Of a DNA stretch of 10,857 nucleotides, positions 1-5,533 are shown piece after piece. The position numbers and the translations under genes are program-made. Within the stretch, counting starts at the first letter, position 1. The number at the start of each line of letters is the position of its first letter. Location of the stretch: positions 1 to 10,857 of the forward strand of contig WGSR01000034.1 of NCBI GenBank assembly GCA_014871545.1, given 5' to 3'. The notes under the pieces are model-generated. The model ran no database searches, was not told where the DNA came from, and saw only the letters and a list, made by a program, of their open reading frames with translations. The DNA is from Collinsella sp. Its GTDB lineage: Bacteria > Actinomycetota > Coriobacteriia > Coriobacteriales > Coriobacteriaceae.

Positions 1-455
1 GTGGCCCCATCAACAAGACCGCCTCGACCTTCACCATGGCCATCATGGCCTCCGGCATCTATGGCCCCAACGGCATGTTCCGCGTCGCCGTCGCCATTCC
101 CCCGATTGCCTGCGGCCTTGCTGCGCTCATCGCCAAGAACAAGTTCGATGACGCCGATCGCCAGATGGGTATCTCCGCACTGTTCATGGGCTGCATCGGC
201 ATTACCGAGGGCGCTATCCCCTTCGCGGTCAAGGACCTTGGCCACACCCTGCCCGGCATCTGCATCGGCTCTGCCGTGGGCGCGGCGCTCGCCGCCTTCC
301 AGGGTATCGACTGCTACGTCCCGCACGGTGGCTTTATCGTCGCCCTTGCCACCAACAACGTCGCGCTGTTCTGTCTGGACATCGTGATTGGCGCCGTGGT
401 CGCCGCTGCAATCCTGATTGCCATGAAGCCCACGCTCGACAAGCAGGCCAAGTAA
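1..455 (+). CDS. PTS fructose-family EIIC permease, 3' end (5' end outside window)
   Basis: This is the last 150 residues of the membrane permease of a phosphoenolpyruvate-dependent sugar phosphotransferase system of the fructose/mannitol family. It carries sugar across the cytoplasmic membrane while EIIB phosphorylates it. The frame is open from the left edge (first whole codon at base 3), so the ATG at 36 is internal. Seen in the fragment: an N-terminal GPINK, matching the GGPxNK element of fructose EIIC; the family signature GITEGAIPF at about residues 66-74; PHGG at 107-110; and hydrophobic segments at about 25-45, 85-100 and 112-141, ending in a short charged tail. EIIA lies at the other end of the gene set (4526-4978); EIIB is not visible and may precede or be fused to this protein. 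Sugar specificity cannot be told from this part. Family assignment is firm; an exact substrate would be a guess. Confidence 0.9.
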   Translation, partial: GPINKTASTFTMAIMASGIYGPNGMFRVAVAIPPIACGLAALIAKNKFDDADRQMGISALFMGCIGITEGAIPFAVKDLGHTLPGICIGSAVGAALAAFQGIDCYVPHGGFIVALATNNVALFCLDIVIGAVVAAAILIAMKPTLDKQAK

Positions 456-469
456 ACCTTTAAGGACTC

Positions 470-530
470 CGGTTGTGCGGAGGGATGGATTTGACTCCGC
501 ACAACCGCCCCTACACAACAAAATCCATCC
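470..530 (+). promoter_or_regulatory. intercistronic hairpin with possible pseudoknot between EIIC and gatZ-like gene
   Basis: A perfect 13-bp inverted repeat lies at 470-482 and 495-507 around a 12-nt loop. Ten loop bases (483-492, GGATGGATTT) are exactly complementary to 521-530 (AAATCCATCC), so the loop could pair downstream as an H-type pseudoknot, or form a competing hairpin with a 28-nt loop. No U-run follows the first stem, so it is not a classical terminator. It sits 92 nt upstream of the next start codon. RNA processing, 3'-end protection of the EIIC message or regulated read-through are possible roles; all are inference. The geometry of a full pseudoknot is tight because there is no linker between the two 5' strands. 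Confidence 0.5.
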
Positions 531-599
531 GTACTGATAGGGTCCACATCTGGGTCCCAGGGAACTTTTGTCAAAAATCCTCTGGAGAAGGAGAACAAA

Positions 600-1874
600 A
601 TGTCCAACCTCACCATCCGCCAGGCCGTTCAGGGCATGCTCAAACTGCAGGATAGCGGCGATCACGCAACCATGGTCGGCATTGGCCCCATGAGCCCCAA
701 CCTGATTCAGGCCGTGTTCGAGCTTGCCAAGGACGAGGATTTCCCGCCCATGTTTATCGCCAGCCGCAACCAGGTCGATATGGACGAGATGGGCGCCGGC
801 TACGTCAACGGTTGGGACCAGACGCGCTTTGCCGCCGACATCAAGAAGGTCGCCGACGAGGTGGGTTACACCGGTCCGTACTACCTGTGCCGAGATCACG
901 GCGGTCCGTGGCAGCGCGACGAGGAGCGTAACGCCCACCTGCCCGAGGACGAGGCCATGGAGCTCGCCCGCAAGTCCTTCGTCGCCGACATGGAGGCAGG
1001 CTTTGACCTGCTGATGGTCGACCCCACCAAGGATCCCTATCAGATCGGCAAGGTTATTCCGCTCGACGTGGTGCTTCGCCGCACGATCGATCTTATCGAC
1101 TACCTTGAGCAGTACCGTCGCGAGCATAACCTGCCCGAGGTCGCCTATGAGGTCGGTACCGAGGAGACCAATGGCGGCTTGACCTCTACCGATAAGTACG
1201 AGGAGTTCATTTCTCAGCTGCAGCCCGAGCTCGAGAAGCGCGGCTGCCCCATGCCCACCTTTATCGTCGGCCAGACCGGCACCCTTACCCGCTGGACGGA
1301 GCAGGTCGGTCACTACAACTTCAAGAACGCCCGCGAGCTTGCCGATATGGCCAAGCGCTATGGCGTGGGCCTGAAGGAGCACAACGCCGACTATCTGGAC
1401 GACGCGACGCTGCTCGAGCACATCCCGGCACACGTGACCGCCTCCAACGTCGCTCCGCAGTATGGCACCGAGGAGACCCGCGCCTACCTCAAGCTCTGCG
1501 CCACCGAGCAGATCCTGGTCGACAACGGTCTGTGCGATGACCCCTCCGACCTGTATCACACGCTGCTGGTCAAGGCTATCAAGACCGAGCGCTGGCGCAA
1601 GTGGATGACTGGCGACGACGTCAACCTGCAGGTCGATGACATCCTTGCCGACGATGAGCTCAGCCTGAAGATCCTGGATGTCTCCGGCCACTATGCGTTC
1701 AACGATCCCGAGGTCAAGGAGCAGGTCGAGAAGCTCTATCGCAACCTCGCTGCCCAGGACATCGACGGCAAGCGCTTTGTGATCGAGCACATCAAGCGCC
1801 CGATCAAGCAGTACGTCGTCGGTCTTAACCTCAAGGGCGTCACGACCCGCATCGAGGCCGCTCTTGCCGAGTAA
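600..1874 (+). CDS. GatZ/KbaZ-family protein (tagatose-bisphosphate aldolase non-catalytic subunit or ketose-phosphate 4-epimerase)
   Basis: A 424-residue cytoplasmic protein of the GatZ/KbaZ family (Pfam family formerly named Tagatose_6_P_K). Compared from memory with E. coli GatZ (420 aa), shared elements are CRDHGGP at 97-103 (GGDHLGP in GatZ), YEVGTE at 183-188 followed by GG, KEHNADY at 259-265 (YEAHSTDY in GatZ) and GHYAFNDPEV at 363-372. In the enteric galactitol and N-acetylgalactosamine pathways GatZ/KbaZ supports the catalytic aldolase GatY/KbaY. Other members of the family are reported as D-tagatose-6-phosphate 4-epimerases. No GatY/KbaY partner lies in the window, while transaldolase and transketolase genes follow, so an enzymatic (epimerase) role is plausible but unproven. 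An AAGGAG ribosome site at 588-593 is 6 nt from the ATG. It is followed by a 124-nt gap with two inverted repeats before the transaldolase gene. I therefore leave out a gene symbol. Confidence 0.85.
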   Translation: MSNLTIRQAVQGMLKLQDSGDHATMVGIGPMSPNLIQAVFELAKDEDFPPMFIASRNQVDMDEMGAGYVNGWDQTRFAADIKKVADEVGYTGPYYLCRDHGGPWQRDEERNAHLPEDEAMELARKSFVADMEAGFDLLMVDPTKDPYQIGKVIPLDVVLRRTIDLIDYLEQYRREHNLPEVAYEVGTEETNGGLTSTDKYEEFISQLQPELEKRGCPMPTFIVGQTGTLTRWTEQVGHYNFKNARELADMAKRYGVGLKEHNADYLDDATLLEHIPAHVTASNVAPQYGTEETRAYLKLCATEQILVDNGLCDDPSDLYHTLLVKAIKTERWRKWMTGDDVNLQVDDILADDELSLKILDVSGHYAFNDPEVKEQVEKLYRNLAAQDIDGKRFVIEHIKRPIKQYVVGLNLKGVTTRIEAALAE

Positions 1875-1893
1875 GTAGCTTTTCCTACGCGAC

Positions 1894-1929
1894 GCCGGGC
1901 CTGGGGCATGTCCCAGCTGCAGGCCCGGC
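1894..1929 (+). repeat. GC-rich inverted repeat after gatZ-like gene
   Basis: Arms GCCGGGCCTG (1894-1903) and CAGGCCCGGC (1920-1929) are perfectly complementary. An inner alternative helix, CTGGG (1901-1905) with CCCAG (1912-1916), competes for part of the same bases. It begins 20 nt after the stop codon and immediately precedes a second hairpin at 1933-1961. There is no T-run directly after it. Likely an mRNA-stabilising or processing structure between two genes of the same operon. Confidence 0.5.
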
Positions 1930-1932
1930 ACA

Positions 1933-1975
1933 TGGGACAAAGGGGCAGTCCCTTTGTCCCATTCTTTTGAGTTTT
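1933..1975 (+). terminator. hairpin with T-rich tail between gatZ-like gene and transaldolase gene (attenuator-like)
   Basis: TGGGACAAAGGG (1933-1944) pairs perfectly with CCCTTTGTCCCA (1950-1961) around a 5-nt loop, followed by a T-rich stretch (1962-1975, TTCTTTTGAGTTTT). The shape fits a partial intrinsic terminator that would lower, rather than stop, transcription into the downstream genes. The A-rich and T-rich flanks of the GGG/CCC core also resemble the GGGACA-type palindromes that I associate with intergenic regions of this bacterial group, so it may instead be a repeat-family member. The downstream gene has no obvious promoter of its own in the remaining 23 bases. Confidence 0.55.
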
Positions 1976-1998
1976 AGCTTCCTTTGAAGGGGTTCACC

Positions 1999-2682
1999 AT
2001 GAAGTTCTTTATCGATACCGCCAATCTGGACGAGATTGCCGAGGCCAAGAGCTGGGGCTGCCTGGCCGGTGTTACCACCAACCCGTCCCTGTACGCCAAG
2101 ACCGGCGGCAAGCTTGCCGACTTTGAGCCCCATATGCTCAAGATTGCCGAGCTCTGCGAGGGTCTGCCCGTGTCTGCCGAGTCCACCGCGACTACTGCCG
2201 AGGGCATGATCGAGGAGGGCAAGCGTCTTGCCGCCCTCGCTCCCAACATCGTGGTTAAGCTTCCCGTGTGCGAGGCCGGCCTTGCCGCCTGCCGCGCCCT
2301 GGCCGACGCAGGTGTGCGCGTCAACATGACGCTTGTTTTCTCGCCGACCCAGGCCTTGATGGCCGCCAACGCCGGCGCTCGCTACATCAGCCCGTTTGTG
2401 GGGCGCTTCGATGACATCGCCGAGGACGGTATCTCGCAGCTCGACAATGTTGTGACTTGCATCAAGAACTATGACTGGACCGGCAAGAACGTCGACGACA
2501 CCGTTGAGATCATCACCGCTTCGGTCCGCACGCCCAACCATGTGACCCAGGCGGCGCTGCTTGGTGCCGACATTGCGACCGTTCCCATGGCCGCTCTTAA
2601 GAAATGCTTGCATCACCCGCTGACCGACCAGGGCCTTGCCTCTTTTGAGGCTGATTGGCAGAAGGTCGTCGCTCAGGCTTAA
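1999..2682 (+). CDS. transaldolase, small single-domain type (TalC/FSA family)
   Basis: A 227-residue cytoplasmic (beta/alpha)8-barrel enzyme of the TalC/MipB/FSA subfamily. Transaldolase moves a dihydroxyacetone unit between sugar phosphates, for example between fructose-6-phosphate and erythrose-4-phosphate. Seen: N-terminal FFIDTANLDEI, AGVTTNPS at 23-30, the Schiff-base lysine K87 in NIVVKLPV, and SPFVGRFDDI at 131-140. Fructose-6-phosphate aldolase of E. coli has Gln59 and Tyr131; aligned by eye, this protein has Glu61 and Phe133, the pair found in true transaldolases, so I favour transaldolase over aldolase. Start choice: ATG at 1999, with AAGGGG at 1987-1992 placed 6 nt upstream and the canonical MKFFIDT beginning; a TTG at 1984 would add five residues and overlap the ribosome site. 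It lies upstream of the split transketolase, its natural pathway partner. Confidence 0.93.
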   Translation: MKFFIDTANLDEIAEAKSWGCLAGVTTNPSLYAKTGGKLADFEPHMLKIAELCEGLPVSAESTATTAEGMIEEGKRLAALAPNIVVKLPVCEAGLAACRALADAGVRVNMTLVFSPTQALMAANAGARYISPFVGRFDDIAEDGISQLDNVVTCIKNYDWTGKNVDDTVEIITASVRTPNHVTQAALLGADIATVPMAALKKCLHHPLTDQGLASFEADWQKVVAQA

Positions 2683-2693
2683 CGAGTGGATTG

Positions 2694-2722
2694 CCCCGGC
2701 ATCGCGTCATCCGGTGCCGGGG
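2694..2722 (+). repeat. intercistronic hairpin between transaldolase and transketolase genes
   Basis: CCCCGGCA (2694-2701) is perfectly complementary to TGCCGGGG (2715-2722), with a 13-nt loop. It starts 11 nt after the transaldolase stop and ends about 10 nt before the ribosome site of the next gene. There is no proper T-run, so it is more likely a processing or stabilising element than a terminator. Confidence 0.5.
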
Positions 2723-2745
2723 TTGTTCTCAAGAGAGGAATTCGT

Positions 2746-3576
2746 ATGACCAACCAGGAGCTGGCAAAGGTCGCCAATGAGGTCAGGAAGGGTGTCGTGA
2801 CTGCGGTTCACGCGGCCAAGTCGGGACATCCGGGTGGATCGCTCGGTGCTGCCGACATCATGACGTATCTGTACTTTGAGGAAATGAATATCGATCCTGC
2901 TGACCCTCACAAGGCCGATCGCGATCGCTTTGTGCTCTCCAAGGGTCACGCGGCGCCGGGCCTGTATTCGGTGTTGGCAAATCGCGGCTATTTTCCCGTC
3001 GAAGAGCTCGAGACGCTCCGCCATATTGGCAGCCGACTGCAGGGCCATCCCAACATGAACGACACCCCGGGCATCGATATGTCCACCGGATCGCTCGGTC
3101 AGGGTATCTCCGCCGCGGTTGGAATGGCACTCGCCGCAAAGCACTGGGGTGACAGCTACCGCGTCTACACGTTGCTGGGCGACGGCGAGTGCGAGGAGGG
3201 CCAGGTGTGGGAGGCGGCCATGTTTGCCGGCAACCATGCGCTCGACAATCTTGTTGCCGTCGTCGACCACAACGGCTTGCAGATTGACGGCACGATCGAT
3301 GAGGTCAACTCGGCCATGCCGCTCGCTGACAAGTTCCGCGCCTTTAAGTGGCATGTGATCGAGCTAGCCGATGGCAACGACATGACACAGATTGAGGCGG
3401 CTTTCGCCGAGGCTCGTGAGGTGACCGGCGTGCCCGTCGCTATCATCGCCGAGACGGTGAAGGGCAAAGGCGTCTCCTTTATGGAGAACCAGGTTGGCTG
3501 GCATGGCAAGGCGCCCAACGATGAACAGTTTGAGCAGGCCATGGCCGAGCTTGCGGCAGCAGGAGAGGAGCTCTAA
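2746..3576 (+). CDS. transketolase, N-terminal (thiamine diphosphate pyrophosphate-binding) subunit
   Basis: A 276-residue protein equal to the N-terminal half of transketolase, which transfers a two-carbon ketol unit between sugar phosphates. Seen: AAKSGHPGGS at 23-32 with catalytic-site His28, SKGHAAPGLY at 65-74, STGSLGQG at 113-120, and the thiamine diphosphate/Mg motif starting GDGE at 145 and ending with Asn176 in DHNG. The pyrimidine-binding half is encoded by the next gene, so the active site forms only in a heteromeric complex of the two products. Start choice: ATG at 2746 with the ribosome site GAGAGGAA at 2733-2740; a GTG at 2686 would add 20 unrelated residues lying across the intercistronic hairpin. 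The stop codon overlaps the next start (TAATG), indicating translational coupling and equal subunit output. Confidence 0.95.
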   Translation: MTNQELAKVANEVRKGVVTAVHAAKSGHPGGSLGAADIMTYLYFEEMNIDPADPHKADRDRFVLSKGHAAPGLYSVLANRGYFPVEELETLRHIGSRLQGHPNMNDTPGIDMSTGSLGQGISAAVGMALAAKHWGDSYRVYTLLGDGECEEGQVWEAAMFAGNHALDNLVAVVDHNGLQIDGTIDEVNSAMPLADKFRAFKWHVIELADGNDMTQIEAAFAEAREVTGVPVAIIAETVKGKGVSFMENQVGWHGKAPNDEQFEQAMAELAAAGEEL

Positions 3577-4514
3577 TGGCAGAGGTCAAAAAAGTCGCCA
3601 CGCGCGTAAGCTACGGCGAGGCGCTCGTCGAGCTGGGCAATGAGCACGATGACTTTGTAGTGCTCGATGCCGACCTGGCTGCCGCTACGCAGACGGGTAA
3701 GTTTAAGGCTGCGCACCCTGAGCGCTTCTACGATGCCGGCATTGCCGAGAGCAACTTGATGGGGCTCGCCGCCGGCATTGCGACCACGGGCCACGTCGCC
3801 TTTGCGAGCACCTTTGCCATGTTCGCCGCCGGCCGCGCGTACGAACAAGTGCGTAATTCCATTGGCTATCCGCACCTTAACGTCAAAATCGGTGCCACGC
3901 ATGCGGGTATCTCGGTCGGTGAAGACGGCGCCACGCATCAGTGCTGCGAGGACATCGCGCTCATGCGCACGATCCCGGGTATGACGGTAATCGTTCCCGC
4001 CGATGACATCGAGGCTCGCGCTTGCGTGCGCGCCGCCTATGAGTTTGAGGGACCGGTCTACATGCGCTTCGGACGCCTGGCAACGCCGGTCATTAACGAT
4101 CACGAGGACTATGAGTTCAAGATTGGTCGCGGCGTGGTCGTGCGCGAGGGGTCCGATGTGACCATCATCGCTTGTGGCCTTATGGTCGCCGAGGCGCTTG
4201 AGGCTGCCGAGGCGCTCGCTGCCGATGGTATCGATGCCGAGGTCATCAATATGCACACGATCAAGCCGCTTGATGAGCGCCTGGTGGTTGCCAGCGCCAA
4301 GAAGACCGGTCGTGTGGTCACTGCCGAGGAGCATTCGATTATCGGTGGTCTTGGCGAGGCCGTGGCCTCGGTGCTCGCGGAGCAGCATCCGGTGCCGATG
4401 CGTCGCGTCGGCGTGCGCGATGTGTATGGCGAGTCCGGCCCTGCGGTCGATTTGCTGCACAAGTACGGTTTGGACGCCGACGGCATCGAAGCTGCGGTCA
4501 GGTCCGTGTTGTAA
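3576..4514 (+). CDS. transketolase, C-terminal (pyrimidine-binding) subunit
   Basis: A 312-residue partner of the preceding subunit; together they form a complete transketolase. Seen: the catalytic glutamate E58 in DAGIAESN, which activates the thiamine ring; GATHAGISVGEDGATHQ at about 106-122, characteristic of the pyrimidine domain; and a C-terminal transketolase domain from about residue 190 (SDVTIIACG) to the end. The start codon shares one base with the previous stop codon (TAATG at 3574-3578), with GGAGAGGAG just upstream. The split arrangement is common in Gram-positive sugar operons and differs from the single ~660-residue transketolase of enterics. Position directly upstream of a PTS EIIA and downstream of transaldolase points to dedicated processing of a PTS-imported sugar rather than only the housekeeping pentose phosphate pathway; this last point is inference. 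Confidence 0.95.
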   Translation: MAEVKKVATRVSYGEALVELGNEHDDFVVLDADLAAATQTGKFKAAHPERFYDAGIAESNLMGLAAGIATTGHVAFASTFAMFAAGRAYEQVRNSIGYPHLNVKIGATHAGISVGEDGATHQCCEDIALMRTIPGMTVIVPADDIEARACVRAAYEFEGPVYMRFGRLATPVINDHEDYEFKIGRGVVVREGSDVTIIACGLMVAEALEAAEALAADGIDAEVINMHTIKPLDERLVVASAKKTGRVVTAEEHSIIGGLGEAVASVLAEQHPVPMRRVGVRDVYGESGPAVDLLHKYGLDADGIEAAVRSVL

Positions 4515-4525
4515 GGAAGGTTTCC

Positions 4526-4978
4526 ATGGGATTTGTATCTGCCAACCAAGTGACGATCGGGTATACCGCCGCTTCGCGCGAGGACGCCCTGCATTATTTG
4601 TCCGAGCAGGCCATCGAGCTCGGCTTTGCCGATGACGCATCTGCCGTAGAGGCTGCCTTTATTGCTCGCGAGAACGAGGCCGAGACCGGCCTTGTCGCCG
4701 GTTTTGCCGTTCCGCATGCCAAAAGCGACGCGATCCACACGCCGGGCGTTGCCGTGCTTAAACTGACCGAGCCCGTTGAATGGCCGAGCTTCGATGGGGT
4801 GCCCGTCGATGTTGCGCTCGCGCTGTACGTGCCTGCCGGCGAGGCTGGAACCACGCATCTGCGCCTGCTCTCCAAGGCTGCCGTAATGCTGATGGACGCC
4901 GGCTTCCGCGACAAGGTGCGCGCGAGCACCGATCCCGTTGAGATTGCGGAGCTCATCAATAGCGGACTCGAAGACTAG
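4526..4978 (+). CDS. PTS fructose-family EIIA component
   Basis: A 150-residue cytoplasmic phosphocarrier of the PTS_EIIA_2 (fructose/mannitol) family. It accepts phosphate from HPr and hands it to EIIB. The phosphorylated histidine is H64 in GFAVPHAKSDAI, the usual family context. Length is typical for a free-standing single-domain EIIA. Its ribosome site (AAGGAAGG, 4513-4520) overlaps the stop codon of the transketolase C subunit and the gap is only 11 nt, so it belongs to the same operon. It pairs logically with the EIIC at the left edge although four genes separate them. The last gene before the terminator at 5021-5053. Confidence 0.92.
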   Translation: MGFVSANQVTIGYTAASREDALHYLSEQAIELGFADDASAVEAAFIARENEAETGLVAGFAVPHAKSDAIHTPGVAVLKLTEPVEWPSFDGVPVDVALALYVPAGEAGTTHLRLLSKAAVMLMDAGFRDKVRASTDPVEIAELINSGLED

Positions 4979-5020
4979 AACGGTCATCCCGTTCAATCAA
5001 TCGATCCTTCTCCAAGGAAA

Positions 5021-5060
5021 AGGGCCGCGACGCCATATAGGTGTCGCGGCCCTGTTTGCG
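5021..5060. terminator. strong intrinsic terminator closing the sugar operon, possibly bidirectional
   Basis: AGGGCCGCGAC (5021-5031) pairs with GTCGCGGCCCT (5043-5053), extended by one G-T and two C-G pairs to a 14-bp stem with loop ATATA. The plus-strand tail is GTTTGCGTTT (moderate); on the minus strand the bases after the stem read TTTTCCTT, a better U-tract. It could therefore stop the plus-strand operon and any minus-strand transcript coming from larE. Confidence 0.8.
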
Positions 5061-5108
5061 TTTCCCCAGATAAAACCTGCCAAAATAAACCTATCCCTTT
5101 TTGGCAGG
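5058..5108 (+). repeat. 51-bp intergenic repeat, copy A
   Basis: Shares 49 of 51 bases with the reverse complement of 8649-8699 (copy C) and is clearly related to 5534-5584 (copy B, same orientation). Inside copy A, CCTGCCAAAA (5076-5085) pairs perfectly with TTTTGGCAGG (5099-5108), so the element can form a 10-bp hairpin. It starts five bases after the operon terminator stem. No transposase or coding capacity is present; a MITE/REP-like non-autonomous element is the best guess. Confidence 0.8.
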
Positions 5109-5181
5109 CTAATCGTGAGTTATTTCACCGCAACTTAGGGCACGGTTAGGAAGTGTGCACCTTAAAGAGTGGAGCCCTTGA

Positions 5182-5351
5182 TTAGAGAGGTCGCGCTCAT
5201 CTCTCTAAATGTCTCTCTAAAGAGAAGGTTGGTTAGAGAGATAGCATTAGGCAATCTAGCAGCGAATTCGATACATCTCTCTTAATGTCTCTCTAAAACA
5301 AGGCGCTTATCTCTCTAAAGTTAGAGAGATAAGCGCCTTGTTTTAGAGAGA
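5182..5351. repeat. array of nine 9-bp motifs (TTAGAGAGA / TCTCTCTAA)
   Basis: Exact TCTCTCTAA occurs at 5200-5208, 5212-5220, 5288-5296 and 5310-5318; exact TTAGAGAGA at 5233-5241, 5321-5329 and 5343-5351. Two variants are TTAGAGAGG (5182-5190) and TCTCTCTTAA with one extra T (5276-5285). Start-to-start spacing within same-direction pairs is 12 or 22 bp, close to one and two helical turns. A 23-bp block containing two motifs is repeated with one mismatch (5199-5221 and 5275-5297). Spacing and mixed orientation suit a multi-site protein-binding region. The regulator is unknown and no intact gene is adjacent. Confidence 0.75.
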
Positions 5352-5352
5352 C
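5287..5352. repeat. 66-bp palindrome with perfect 32-bp arms
   Basis: Bases 5287-5318 are the exact reverse complement of 5321-5352, with only AG (5319-5320) between them; I checked all 32 pairs. Each arm starts and ends with one copy of the 9-bp motif and has AACAAGGCGCTTA between them. As DNA it could extrude as a cruciform; as RNA it would be a 32-bp hairpin. It lacks a U-tract after the stem, so a plain terminator is unlikely. Part of the motif array described separately. Confidence 0.9.
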
Positions 5353-5464
5353 GGAATGCCAAAATTCGTCCGTCAGCTACCATCTGCCAAAAATGACGGA
5401 TAAAGGGCTCATCGAAGTAATGGGTTCATCGACGAGGCGCAACCGCCGCTATCGGAAGAAGTAG
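5333..5464 (+). pseudogene. remnant of a winged-helix DNA-binding protein (C-terminal tail)
   Basis: The frame is open from the codon after a stop at 5330-5332 to a TAG at 5462-5464, about 43 codons, with no credible start codon or ribosome site (the only early ATG, at 5393, lacks one). The last part reads SSVSYHLPKMTDKGLIEV followed by a wing-like stretch and the basic end RRNRRYRKK. This is the pattern of a recognition helix, the K-GLIE turn and an Arg/Lys-rich wing seen at the C-terminal winged-helix end of many regulators, including Fic-type and AlbA_2/AAA_4-type proteins. The frame begins inside the right arm of the palindrome, so the upstream part of the gene seems to have been lost and its tail joined to the motif array. 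Could also be chance, since it is short; the family cannot be named with confidence. Confidence 0.4.
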
Positions 5465-5477
5465 ATGCAGCCGAATT

Positions 5478-5520
5478 GCCCCTCTATCGTCTCTCGAAGT
5501 TTGATGGGTGCTAGAGGGGC
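5478..5520. terminator. stem-loop after the winged-helix remnant
   Basis: GCCCCTCTA (5478-5486) is perfectly complementary to TAGAGGGGC (5512-5520), loop 25 nt, beginning 14 nt after the stop of the remnant. No T-run follows, so it is a weak terminator candidate; position suggests it was the 3' end of the lost gene. Confidence 0.35.
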
Positions 5521-5533
5521 GACTGCCTCGCGA

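Noticed and set aside
541..599. T-box or other known riboswitch upstream of the gatZ-like gene
   Set aside because: The repeated GGGTCC sequences lack the conserved T-box GGGTGGAACCGCG element, and I see no match to other riboswitch cores.
2686..2745. Upstream GTG start for the transketolase N subunit
   Set aside because: It would add 20 residues encoded across an intercistronic hairpin, without a ribosome site, whereas ATG 2746 has a good site and gives the family N-terminus.
3573..4640. Minus-strand open frame of 355 codons opposite the transketolase C subunit
   Set aside because: Shadow frame of a clearly recognisable transketolase gene; its translation has no recognisable motifs.
5058..5108. 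Conserved coding peptide FPQIKPAKINLSLFGR in repeat copies
   Set aside because: The same peptide-like string appears because the 51-bp DNA repeat is translated in one frame; copies lie in intergenic DNA with no start or gene context, so it is a DNA repeat and not a protein motif.
5199..5298. Repeated peptide ISLNVSLK encoded twice in the motif array
   Set aside because: The two copies are 76 bp apart and so lie in different frames; stops interrupt both. The repeat is better explained at DNA level.
5182..5352. CRISPR array
   Set aside because: The motif is 9 bp, occurs in both orientations and lacks regular spacers of 30-40 bp; no cas genes are present.
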